From: Marinobacter sp. NP-4(2019)
Lineage (GTDB): Bacteria > Pseudomonadota > Gammaproteobacteria > Pseudomonadales > Oleiphilaceae
DNA length: 64,000 nt
Direction of reading: 5' to 3'
NCBI RefSeq assembly: GCF_003994855.1
Contig: NZ_CP034142.1
Coordinates: 3,038,001 to 3,102,000, forward strand
The translations under genes and the position numbers were made by a program. The notes below the pieces were generated by a model. That model was not told where the DNA came from. It worked only from the letters and a program-made list of their open reading frames with translations, and made no database searches. The first letter of the stretch is position 1. Each line of letters begins with the position of its first letter. Positions 15,388-23,333 of the stretch are shown one piece after another.

Positions 15388-17463
15388 TCAGTCATTTGTG
15401 AGCCGGCCACGGTTGAGATACAGGGACTGTATCGGGTTGGCTGAACGCACAATGGCTGCCCCGCCAAACGCCGTCAGGTTCTGATCTTCGTTGATTCGGC
15501 TCTGCACGCTGTAATTCCAGTTGGCATCGCCGCGAACCTGAGCGTAGCGGAACTGGCGGGTTTTTTCCGGGGTGAGCGGAATTACCCAACCCAGGCTGAT
15601 GAACTCGGCATCGGTATTCTTGTAGCTCAGGGTAATTGCATAGTCCCCGAACCAGAAACGGCTATCCAGACGGAAACCGGTATCCTCGGCAAAGAACTGG
15701 CCACCGTACACATCGAACTGGGCATCCAGATCCGGATTGTAGTAGCTGTACCGGCCCAGCATTTGGTTGCGCTTAAAGCCGCTGTCGTCTCTGTGGCGGA
15801 AGCTGCCGCCCAGATAGCTCAAACTGTGATGACCATTTGCACTGAGAATCATGGTCTCGTTGAGGCCCCCGTTCCAGTCGATGGCGTAACGGCCACCGTG
15901 GAAACTGGTGTATAGCTGGGGATGAAGCTTGAAGGTTTGCTGGACTTCCGCCTCGATCAGCGCATTGCGCTGCCGGTCTTCGTAGAACACGCCGCCTTTT
16001 TCGAAGTCCTCGGTCTGGTAGATTTCGGTGTTATAGGTTGCCGAGGCCAGTGCACCGGTCCAGAGCGAGGCAGACACTTCCGCGCTGATGCCGACGGAGG
16101 CGTCCCATACGCCGTATTCGGTGGCCACGCCAGAACTGATGGTCGGGCTTAGGGTAATGCGCGGCTTCCAGGTGGGGCCGTAGCTGCCCTGGAAGTCCCA
16201 CTCGCGTTCGTCCCGGTCCAACAGGCTGGTTTTGGAAAAGCCCGAGGCGATGGCGTAAGGCTCATCGCTGCCGTCCGGGTGAGGTTCCTGCAGTGGGACG
16301 GTTCGCTCTACCACTGGAATGTTCTGGTTGAGCAGGGTGAGCCTGGCGTTCTTGTGGACGCCGGCTGCGGCCTTGGCTCTTCGGGCTACGTCTAGGACGG
16401 AATCCCGTTCGTCCCGGGTGTAGATGTTGTTTTCCCACTGGATGTGGAGGGTGTCGCCTTCGCTGGCGACGGAGACTCGGTCGTAGCCGGCTTTGACTAG
16501 TTGTTGGCCCAGGTTTTGGGCTGATTTTTTGCCGGTGTTGTTTTGGTCTGAGGTTGTCGGATTACGCCTTTGGCTAATCCGACCTACGGGGTCTGCTGAA
16601 TCTGTCGGGTTGCGGCTTTGGCTGATCCGACCTACGGGCTCAATTCTGTCGGCAGCGACAGGTTCCAGGCGCTGTTTGCTGGGTTTGTTGCCGAAGGGGA
16701 TGGACAGGCCCAGGGAGAAGAAGTGGCGGTCGTTGTCGGTGTCGCCTTCGTCGTAGGCGAGGACCTTTCCCTTCACCTGCATGCCCCATGGCAGGAGGCC
16801 TTCGGGGGAGGCGGCCCCCAATCCCAGGCGGACATCCTGGCTGTCATACTCGGCCATGACGTTCAGCCAGGGAACCGGTCGGTAGGATACGCCGCCAAAG
16901 GCACCGTCAAGGTAGCGCCCGGGGGTCTTTGGGTCACCGTAGCCTGCGGATATCTCGACTGGCCCGAACTCTCGGCCGGCAACCACATAGACGGACTCAA
17001 AGTCGTCGGTTTCGCCCCCCAGGTCCTGAACACCGGCGGCCAGGGTGAACCAGTTGTCTGGAATGAACGGGGCCTGAACTTTGATGTTCGCCGACAAGTC
17101 GCGGATTCCACAGGTTTCCTGGTAACAATTCGCCTGAGTGCGATCCCAGGTCAAGCGACCACCCACTTCCACCAGAGGAAAAACACCAAAGGTGCCGGCT
17201 ACGTTGTTGAAATGGCCATACGTGTCATTACCTGATGTCTGGCGCGTGTCCAAAGCCTGATCCGAATACATGACGTCTGCCTGGCCGTGGTCGAGCACGG
17301 TGGCCGAGGGTACGTTGAGGTAGCCGCTGTAGCCGGGAAATGCCAGGTCCTGCGGTGCGGCCTGCGCCACTGCCAGAGAGAGTCCGCTGGCAACGCCCGC
17401 AATGGCGGTCGATTTCAGGCACGCTACCGCCCCACCGACCAGAGTCCAGTGTTTTGAGGTCAT
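15388..17463 (-). CDS. yjbH: YjbH-domain outer-membrane exopolysaccharide protein with two in-frame repeat copies
   Basis: The 691-residue protein matches the YjbH/WbfB family, predicted outer-membrane beta-barrel proteins of exopolysaccharide operons. It has a signal sequence ending near AQAAPQD, then PGYSGYLNVPSATVLDHGQA, a segment typical of the family, and many beta strands. Residues around 275-302 read PVGRISQSRNPT and PVGRISQRRNPT, two copies of a 35-base palindromic repeat inserted in frame at a domain linker. There is no good Shine-Dalgarno sequence before the ATG. An exact ops element lies inside codons 10-15, so expression probably depends on RfaH. Confidence 0.88.
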   Translation of the reverse strand: MTSKHWTLVGGAVACLKSTAIAGVASGLSLAVAQAAPQDLAFPGYSGYLNVPSATVLDHGQADVMYSDQALDTRQTSGNDTYGHFNNVAGTFGVFPLVEVGGRLTWDRTQANCYQETCGIRDLSANIKVQAPFIPDNWFTLAAGVQDLGGETDDFESVYVVAGREFGPVEISAGYGDPKTPGRYLDGAFGGVSYRPVPWLNVMAEYDSQDVRLGLGAASPEGLLPWGMQVKGKVLAYDEGDTDNDRHFFSLGLSIPFGNKPSKQRLEPVAADRIEPVGRISQSRNPTDSADPVGRISQRRNPTTSDQNNTGKKSAQNLGQQLVKAGYDRVSVASEGDTLHIQWENNIYTRDERDSVLDVARRAKAAAGVHKNARLTLLNQNIPVVERTVPLQEPHPDGSDEPYAIASGFSKTSLLDRDEREWDFQGSYGPTWKPRITLSPTISSGVATEYGVWDASVGISAEVSASLWTGALASATYNTEIYQTEDFEKGGVFYEDRQRNALIEAEVQQTFKLHPQLYTSFHGGRYAIDWNGGLNETMILSANGHHSLSYLGGSFRHRDDSGFKRNQMLGRYSYYNPDLDAQFDVYGGQFFAEDTGFRLDSRFWFGDYAITLSYKNTDAEFISLGWVIPLTPEKTRQFRYAQVRGDANWNYSVQSRINEDQNLTAFGGAAIVRSANPIQSLYLNRGRLTND
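16556..16590. repeat. GTCGGATTA palindromic repeat R1, inside yjbH
   Basis: GTCGGATTACGCC...GGCTAATCCGAC followed by CTACGGG forms a hairpin. It is one of ten copies in the window and lies in frame in yjbH. Confidence 0.85.
16604..16638. repeat. GTCGG-type palindromic repeat R2, inside yjbH
   Basis: This is a diverged second copy (GTCGGGTTGCGGC...CTGATCCGACCTACGGG), 13 bases after R1 and also in frame. The pair gives the tandem PVGRISQxRNPT peptide. Confidence 0.8.
17420..17431 (-). promoter_or_regulatory. ops element (RfaH recruitment site)
   Basis: The minus strand reads GGGGCGGTAGCGTGCC, which holds the complete ops consensus GGCGGTAGCGTG, 12 of 12 bases. In enterobacteria this pauses RNA polymerase and loads RfaH on the exposed non-template strand. 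It usually lies in an untranslated leader (JUMPstart). Here it falls within codons 10-15 of yjbH. The rfaH gene is 250 bases upstream and the downstream operon is the long exopolysaccharide locus, which strongly supports function. Confidence 0.85.
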
Positions 17464-17626
17464 AGAATTCGTTTGTTGGTGACAGGTATTCGAGAGGCAC
17501 GGCGAGAGGCTGCCCCGACCAAATCCATGTCAGGTAATTTTTGTGACGTGTATCAAATGTGACGCAATTCTACCGAAGATAAGATTGCAGACAAGTGACA
17601 AACCGTAATGTTGGCCTCAACTGGTG

Positions 17627-17650
17627 TTGCATTGGCGTTAAACAATGCAA
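17627..17650. other. Inverted repeat in the rfaH-yjbH intergenic region
   Basis: TTGCATTG and CAATGCAA form a perfect 8-bp inverted repeat with an 8-base spacer, about 165 bases upstream of the yjbH start. It is not followed by a T-run on the minus strand, so a protein-binding site is more likely than a terminator. Confidence 0.3.
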
Positions 17651-17693
17651 AATATCCAGGCCGCGCATGCCCTGGGACGGGTTGAATCTGTTT

Positions 17694-17728
17694 GTCGGAT
17701 TACGCCTGCGGCTAATCCGACCTACGGG
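17694..17728. repeat. GTCGGATTA palindromic repeat R3, overlapping the rfaH stop
   Basis: GTCGGATTACGCC...GCTAATCCGACCTACGGGG spans the 3' end of rfaH. The last residues of RfaH (NPRRSD) and its stop codon are read from the repeat. Confidence 0.85.
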
Positions 17729-18209
17729 GATTTCCTGCCAGCGCGGCAACGGGCACTTTTACGGCCTGCTGCTTCTGCATGAAGCTGATCAGTACAATGG
17801 CCCGCTCTTCGCCATCATACGCTTGAAAAATCGCCTCAAGGCCCTGGAACGGCCCTTCGCTGAGTGCCACCGGCTGCCCTGGTTTGATGCCGCCCTGCTC
17901 TGCAACGGTATGCAGGCTGTCCTTAATATGCTGGATGACGTCGTCACCAATTGGCGCAGGCTTGTTGGCGAAGCCCACCACTCGCAGCACGCCCCGGGTG
18001 GAGCGGAGTTTGGACCACATGGGATCGGTCTGTTCCAGGTTGACGAACAGGTAGCCGGGGAATAGCGGCTCAAGTTTCCTGGTGCGCTTGCCGGCTTTGA
18101 TTTTTTCCACGGTGATCTTGGGGTAGAAGCAGGCGATGTCCTGGTTCTGGAGGTGTTCCAGGGCCCGGTCGCCCTGTGCGGGTTTGTGCTGCAGTGCGTA
18201 CCACGTCAT
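17712..18209 (-). CDS. rfaH: Transcription antitermination factor RfaH
   Basis: This 165-residue NusG paralogue has the NGN domain start MTWYALQHKPAQGDRALEHL, the middle segment RKLEPLFPGYLFVNLEQ, and a KOW region GGIKPGQPVALSEGPFQGLEA. RfaH binds polymerase paused at ops, suppresses Rho polarity and recruits ribosomes in long surface-polymer operons. It follows cysQ by 5 bases. An exact ops element lies 281 bases downstream in yjbH, so the target is the adjacent locus. The final residues are supplied by repeat R3, so the natural C-terminus has probably been replaced. This lies after the KOW fold and should be tolerated. Confidence 0.93.
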   Translation of the reverse strand: MTWYALQHKPAQGDRALEHLQNQDIACFYPKITVEKIKAGKRTRKLEPLFPGYLFVNLEQTDPMWSKLRSTRGVLRVVGFANKPAPIGDDVIQHIKDSLHTVAEQGGIKPGQPVALSEGPFQGLEAIFQAYDGEERAIVLISFMQKQQAVKVPVAALAGNPRRSD

Positions 18210-18214
18210 TGACG

Positions 18215-18973
18215 TTACTTCCCTGTTGCGATGAAAAACGGGTTGAGCAGGTCTTCCTTGCCGTATCGTAACGGCTCACCCTCTAACGTTTCCACTTTGC
18301 CACCGGCAGCCACCAACACGGCATGCGCCGCGCCGGTATCCCACTCGCAGGTTGGCCCCAGGCGCGGATACAGGTCGGCTCGCCCCTCGGCCAGGCGGCA
18401 GAATTTAAGGGAACTGCCTGCCTGGACCAGCTCGTGCTCACCCACTTGCTCGATGAAGGCTTTTGTTTCGTCGTTGAGGTGGTTCTTGCTGGCGACGACG
18501 CGTTTGATGGCTTTTGCTTCAACAACGTGCATCGGCGAAATCTTGCCAGACCGATCGCGCTTATGGGCGCCCTCCCCTTTCGCTCCCCAGAACGCTTCTT
18601 TCAGGGCAGGCGCAGTCACAACGCCCAGGACCGGCTCACCGTCCTCAATCAGGGCGATGTTGACGGTAAACTCCCCGGTACGCTGGGTGAAATCCCGGGT
18701 GCCATCTATCGGGTCAATCAACCAGAACCGGCGCCAGTGCTTGCGCTCTTCCCAGGGGATGTCGGCGCCCTCTTCCGAGAGGATGGGGGTGTCCGGAGTG
18801 AGCTTTCGCAGCCCCTGCACGATCACTTCATGGCTGGCCAGATCGGCGGCGGTGATCGGGGACTGGTCGGCCTTGTAGTCCACCTTGAAGTCGGACTGGT
18901 AGATGTGGAGCACCCGCTCGCTGGCTTGATCGGCGATTTTTATAACATCCGGGAGGATGGAGCTGTAATGCAT
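18215..18973 (-). CDS. cysQ: 3'(2'),5'-bisphosphate nucleotidase CysQ
   Basis: The 252-residue inositol-monophosphatase-fold enzyme dephosphorylates PAP, the inhibitory by-product of sulfate assimilation and sulfotransferases. Metal-binding motifs are ILSEEGAD near residue 72, LIDPIDGTRDFTQRTGEFTV near 94, and the C-terminal CEWDTGAAHAVLVAAGG. It is the first gene of a cysQ-rfaH unit. The sulfotransferase-like gene at 3466-4509 in the locus controlled by RfaH makes the pairing suggestive. Confidence 0.93.
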   Translation of the reverse strand: MHYSSILPDVIKIADQASERVLHIYQSDFKVDYKADQSPITAADLASHEVIVQGLRKLTPDTPILSEEGADIPWEERKHWRRFWLIDPIDGTRDFTQRTGEFTVNIALIEDGEPVLGVVTAPALKEAFWGAKGEGAHKRDRSGKISPMHVVEAKAIKRVVASKNHLNDETKAFIEQVGEHELVQAGSSLKFCRLAEGRADLYPRLGPTCEWDTGAAHAVLVAAGGKVETLEGEPLRYGKEDLLNPFFIATGK

Positions 18974-19138
18974 TGGGAGCGTCCTGCTGTCGGGTTTGGT
19001 GACAGTTTAACGGAGTGTGGGGGGGTGGTGTTAGTGCCGGGGGTAATTGGAATCCAACACCAACCCGACACAAATCAAATCCATATCACCAACTCTGCGC
19101 TAAGCTGACAGTCAGCATTCACCGAAAGGAGTCACCCC

Positions 19139-20500
19139 ATGAAACTTCGCTTCCTTGGCGGCACAGGCACCGTTACCGGTTCGCGTTACCTGCTGTCGGA
19201 TGACAAGCACCGCCTGCTGGTTGACTGTGGCATGTACCAGGGCGTGAAAACCCTGCGCAAGCGGAACTGGGCGCCGTTTCCCGTGGATCCTTCCACCATC
19301 GAGGCGGTGGTGCTGACCCACGCCCACATTGATCACAGCGGTTACCTGCCTGCGCTGGTGAAGAATGGCTTCAAGGGCAAGGTTTACTGCACCAAGGCCA
19401 CCCATGAACTGTGCAAGGTCCTGCTGCCGGACGCCGGTTTCCTGCAGGAGGAAGACGCCAAATACGCCTTTCGCAAGAAGTTCTCCAAACACGAAAAGCC
19501 GGAGCCGCTGTTCACCGAAAAGGACGCCTGGGAAGCACTGAAGCATTTCGAGTCACTGCACTACCACGATCCGTTCGAGCCGGTCCGGGGGATGGAGGTG
19601 ACGTTTACGCCGGCCGGCCACATCCTGGGGTCGTCCTGTGTACACGTACACCACAAGGCCAGTCAGCGCACGGTTGTGTTCAGCGGCGATGTGGGCCGCC
19701 AGGACGACGTGATCATGCGCCCGCCGGAACCAATCCGGAAAGCGGACGTGCTGGTGTGCGAATCCACCTATGGCGATCGCCTCCACGCGGAGACCGATCC
19801 GGAGGAGGAACTGGCACAAATCATCACCAAAACCGCCAGTCGGGGTGGCATTGTGCTGATGCCGGCGTTTGCCGTGGGCCGGGCGCAGATGCTGCTGTAT
19901 GTGATTCACAAGATCATGGGGCAAAAGCGCATCCCCAAGCTGCCGGTGTACCTGAACAGCCCGATGGCGATAAAAGCCACGGAAATTTTCTGCCGGCACA
20001 ACAAGGAACACAAGCTCAGCGCCGCGCAATGCGAAATGATGGATGACCAGACGGAGTTCGTGCGCACGGTGGAAGAGTCCATCAAGCTGGATTCGGCACG
20101 CTACCCCTGCGTGATTATCTCCGCCAGCGGCATGGCCAGCGGTGGGCGTGTGCTGCACCATTTGAAGACCTTGCTGCCCAACCCGCGCAACAGCGTGGTG
20201 TTTGCCGGGTTCCAGGCGCCCGGCACGCGGGGGGATGCCCTGGTGAATGGCGTGGAATCCGTCAAGATCCACGGTGAATACTGGCCGGTAAAGGCGGAGA
20301 TCCACAACCTGGATTCGCTCTCCGCCCATGGTGACTATCGGGAGATCCTGACCTGGCTGGAACAGGGGCAATTGAAGCCGGAGAAGGTGTATGTCACCCA
20401 TGGGGAGATGGTAGCCAGTGACGTGATGCGTAAGCGTATCCGCGAGAAGTTCGGGTGGGATGCGGAAGTGCCGGAGTTGTTTGATGAGGTGGAGGTTTAG
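19139..20500 (+). CDS. Metallo-beta-lactamase / beta-CASP RNase-like protein
   Basis: The 453-residue protein has the metal motif VLTHAHIDHSGYLPALV near residue 60, a GHILGSSCVHV strand, FSGDVGRQDD, then the beta-CASP block (VCESTYGDRLH, MPAFAVGRAQMLLYVIHKI) and the C-terminal ISASGMASGGRVLHHLK and SLSAHGDYREIL motifs. This set defines the RMMBL-containing CPSF73-like RNases. Bacterial members of this length are common but rarely studied, and RNA is the probable substrate. A strong ribosome site (AAAGGAG) precedes the ATG. It stands alone, divergent from cysQ. Confidence 0.9.
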   Translation: MKLRFLGGTGTVTGSRYLLSDDKHRLLVDCGMYQGVKTLRKRNWAPFPVDPSTIEAVVLTHAHIDHSGYLPALVKNGFKGKVYCTKATHELCKVLLPDAGFLQEEDAKYAFRKKFSKHEKPEPLFTEKDAWEALKHFESLHYHDPFEPVRGMEVTFTPAGHILGSSCVHVHHKASQRTVVFSGDVGRQDDVIMRPPEPIRKADVLVCESTYGDRLHAETDPEEELAQIITKTASRGGIVLMPAFAVGRAQMLLYVIHKIMGQKRIPKLPVYLNSPMAIKATEIFCRHNKEHKLSAAQCEMMDDQTEFVRTVEESIKLDSARYPCVIISASGMASGGRVLHHLKTLLPNPRNSVVFAGFQAPGTRGDALVNGVESVKIHGEYWPVKAEIHNLDSLSAHGDYREILTWLEQGQLKPEKVYVTHGEMVASDVMRKRIREKFGWDAEVPELFDEVEV

Positions 20501-20507
20501 GTACGTT

Positions 20508-20535
20508 GTCGGATTACGGCTGCGCCTAATCCGAC
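20508..20535. repeat. GTCGGATTA palindromic repeat R4
   Basis: GTCGGATTACGGC...GCCTAATCCGAC lies 8 bases after the RNase-like gene stop and between two convergent genes, where it could serve as a weak transcript end. Confidence 0.8.
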
Positions 20536-20538
20536 ACC

Positions 20539-22506
20539 CTAGACCACCCCTGGCAACAACCCACCCTGCAAACGAGTCACCCGGTGACTCAACCGCGCCA
20601 TGCCCAGGTTGACTGGAAACAGCACCAGGCTTTTGACCGTGTCCCGCACCACCAGGCTGCGGGGCAGGCCCTCGTAGATGTTGATGTAGGCACCGGCCAT
20701 GGCGACCAGGGAGCGAGACAGGTGCAGGTAGTCGCTGTGGATCACAATGCCCAGCTGATAGGTATTGGACAGCAGTTGCAGCGCGGTCTGCATGCGCCGA
20801 TGCAGGCCGGCGGTGCCCTCTCGCCACAGGGTGCGTAAAGCATCCTCGGTGAGTGGCGAGACGTCCCGGCGCGCGAGGGTATCACTCAGGCGTTCGATGA
20901 TTTCGTCCCGGCGCAGTCGGTTCTTGTCAGGGTGGGTGCTCATCTCAATCAGCATATCCCCCAGGCGCTCGGTGTCTGCCAGCAGGACGCTGATGATGTA
21001 ATCCCGCACAAAGCTCCACTTGCCGGCCATATGAACGGCGTTGCCCCAGTCAATCAGGTAGGGCTCCGCGTCCGGCGAGACCATGATATTGCCCGGGTGC
21101 AGGTCCCCATGGAGCTCGTTGTACACGAAGATGTGCTCAAACAGGGTAAACAGGAAGTTCTCCCCCAGGGTGCGCTGAAACCGCTTGCGCTCGGAGCCCT
21201 GCAGGCTATTGATGGCTTTCTTGATGGAAACGGCGTCATCCACATACTCCATTTCCAGAATGCGGTTGGTGGCCACAAACACATCCGGCACATGCCAGGC
21301 CCGGGTCACCCGAGCCCGTGCCGCGAAACGACGCTGGATCGCCGCTTCGTCCTCAAAATTCAGTTCCTGCTCAAAACCGCGGGTGAACTCCTTCACCTGA
21401 TCGGACAGTGCGTGGAGGAACGGCAGCAACTTGGAATGCGGTGCCCAGAACTGGCTGCTGACCAGCATCAGCTCAATGGCCAGGTTGCCCATCTGGAATT
21501 CCCGCTCCAGGTTATGGCGGGCCACCTTGACGATCACCGGCTGCAGGCGCTCCAGCCCGCCGTCATCCTGAATAACTTTCTTGGTGAGGTAGACCGAGCC
21601 GATGGACCCGGACTTCAACGGCTTATTCACATCGAACTGGACGTACATCTCCCCCGGCAACCTGCCAAAGCAGTCCAGAAAGGCCTCGTTGACTTCGTCC
21701 GGCGTCATCGGATCAACGTCTTCCTGGAACACTGCCAGCTCTTTGGCAATTTCCTCCGGCAGGAAGTCCGCGTTCGCCGCTGCCACCTGGGCCATCTTGA
21801 TAAACAAGGGGCCGAATTCACGAACCATGCGGGCAACGATCTGCGCCTGGGTGGCAAAATCCTTCGGGTCTGTCTGCAGGAACGGCTTGATGTGGCGAAT
21901 CGCCTTGATCTGCCGCCGCAGAATCACCAGATCCCGACGCAGCACACTGACCTTGCGCCCCACATCCGCCAATCCTTCCTGGTTGGCCTTGCGGATATCC
22001 TTGAGGCGGTTGACCAGTTCAACAATCAACGGCTCGTAGGACCGAAGTACCAGGCGGACGATATCAAGGTTGAGCTCGATCAACCCCTTGAGTTCGGGCG
22101 CGTCCAGCAGTTCGTGAAAGAAGTTCCAGAACTCATCAACGACGCTCTCCGGCACCTCGATCGGACTGCGGGTGACCACCTGCCCTACCAGAAAGCGGAT
22201 TAGCCCTTCGGTGGTTTCCTCGTTGGGAATCAGACGATACTTGCGCAACACCCGGGTCAGCGAGCGGGACTGCACATTCAGCGGATGCTCATACAACGTG
22301 TCAAACAACTCGTCGAGCGCCGAGCGGAGCTGATCCTGATCAATCGGCTCCAGGTTGCCCGCCAAACGGGCCACCGGCCAGAATGCACGGGGCACTTTCA
22401 GCGTCATCGACGTGAAATTACCCACACCCCGGATCGCCGACCCGGTGCGCTCCCTCAGGACTGGAATGTTGATCTGAATGATTTTCTGCTGGTCTTGCTC
22501 GCCCAT
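20539..22506 (-). CDS. ABC1/UbiB (AarF) family atypical kinase
   Basis: I place the start at ATG 22506 (MGEQDQQKIIQINIPVLRER), because the 34 upstream codons look non-coding. The resulting 655-residue protein has a helical N-terminus and the ABC1 core. Motifs are the KSGSIGSVYLTKKV Gly-rich loop, the VIVKVARHNLEREF lysine, HGDLHPGNIMVSPDAEPYLI with the catalytic Asp, and DWGNAVHM. UbiB-type proteins support isoprenoid-quinone synthesis or lipid traffic through ATPase activity. This one is longer than UbiB and has no ubiquinone genes beside it, so its target is open. The KxGQ motif usual in UbiB is not clear: GPLFIKMAQVAAANADFL occupies its place. Confidence 0.85.
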   Translation of the reverse strand: MGEQDQQKIIQINIPVLRERTGSAIRGVGNFTSMTLKVPRAFWPVARLAGNLEPIDQDQLRSALDELFDTLYEHPLNVQSRSLTRVLRKYRLIPNEETTEGLIRFLVGQVVTRSPIEVPESVVDEFWNFFHELLDAPELKGLIELNLDIVRLVLRSYEPLIVELVNRLKDIRKANQEGLADVGRKVSVLRRDLVILRRQIKAIRHIKPFLQTDPKDFATQAQIVARMVREFGPLFIKMAQVAAANADFLPEEIAKELAVFQEDVDPMTPDEVNEAFLDCFGRLPGEMYVQFDVNKPLKSGSIGSVYLTKKVIQDDGGLERLQPVIVKVARHNLEREFQMGNLAIELMLVSSQFWAPHSKLLPFLHALSDQVKEFTRGFEQELNFEDEAAIQRRFAARARVTRAWHVPDVFVATNRILEMEYVDDAVSIKKAINSLQGSERKRFQRTLGENFLFTLFEHIFVYNELHGDLHPGNIMVSPDAEPYLIDWGNAVHMAGKWSFVRDYIISVLLADTERLGDMLIEMSTHPDKNRLRRDEIIERLSDTLARRDVSPLTEDALRTLWREGTAGLHRRMQTALQLLSNTYQLGIVIHSDYLHLSRSLVAMAGAYINIYEGLPRSLVVRDTVKSLVLFPVNLGMARLSHRVTRLQGGLLPGVV

Positions 22507-22619
22507 GTAACCTCGTAACCCGGCACAGTGCTGGATGGGGTTGGTACTATGCCAGATTATTGGGGGGAGGTTTGGGTGTTTTTGGGCCGAATTGTTGGAG
22601 ATGACCACGCGTGCAGCTT

Positions 22620-23333
22620 TTAAGAGCGCATCACTTTAGGCCGGCACTCGAAATACACTTGATACTGCCAACTCAAGGGCCAAATAACCAGTATCACTGC
22701 TTGAAGTATTCTCAACGGTACAAAATAAAAAGGGGCACGAAATATCCAGCGTCGGCTCAAGACATGAAGATCTTTCCACCGCCCAACAATCTCGAGGCCA
22801 GCGCACTCAAAAAGCTTTGTCCACTCATCGAGACTTCGAATTGTTTCTCTTATATCCTGCTGGTTGGTTCCTTGGAATAGCCCCAATCGATAGGTCAGAA
22901 AACCCGAATTGGGCACAAGAATCAAGATTCGCGCATCTTGCTTCGCAACTCTCAATATCTCTTCCAATGCCACCTGTTGATCAAGAAAATGTTCCAGCGA
23001 TCCCAGGCAAGTAACAACATCAAATTCATTATCAGCATACGGCAATTCCTCCGCAGGCCCTGTCGAAAACCGGCCATCTGGCATTGCCTTCCTGCAGGCC
23101 TCAACGGCCTTTTCGGAGATATCTATTCCAGCTACCTCACTCACAAGTTCCTGGGCCACTCGCAGCCATTCTCCAGAACCACAGGCAACATCAAGAATAC
23201 GATCACTCTTCTTCAGCGCCAACTTTCGGACCAATCCTTGGAGGTGGCGACTAGGATGGCCGCGAGGAGATATCAGTTCTTTATAATATACTTGGTCATA
23301 ATACTGCCTGACATCTTTATGGTTTGGACTCAT
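22620..23333 (-). CDS. Class I SAM-dependent methyltransferase
   Basis: The 237-residue protein shows motif I ILDVACGSGEWLRVAQE near residue 45, an acidic strand end (VAGIDISEKAVEACR), and post-II VVTCLGSLEHFLDQQVAL. This is a UbiE/Methyltransf_11 pattern. The C-terminal 50 residues are hydrophobic and aromatic (PFYFVPLRILQAVILVIWPL), possibly a membrane-associated tail. It is the last gene of the pilin-glycosylation cluster and overlaps the preceding glycosyltransferase gene by 17 bases. O-methylation of a glycan is a reasonable guess. Confidence 0.8.
   Translation of the reverse strand: MSPNHKDVRQYYDQVYYKELISPRGHPSRHLQGLVRKLALKKSDRILDVACGSGEWLRVAQELVSEVAGIDISEKAVEACRKAMPDGRFSTGPAEELPYADNEFDVVTCLGSLEHFLDQQVALEEILRVAKQDARILILVPNSGFLTYRLGLFQGTNQQDIRETIRSLDEWTKLFECAGLEIVGRWKDLHVLSRRWIFRAPFYFVPLRILQAVILVIWPLSWQYQVYFECRPKVMRS

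Noticed and set aside
19553..20827. 424-codon frame antisense to the beta-CASP gene
   Set aside because: Low-complexity His/Gln/Arg composition typical of antisense reading; the plus-strand gene is clear.
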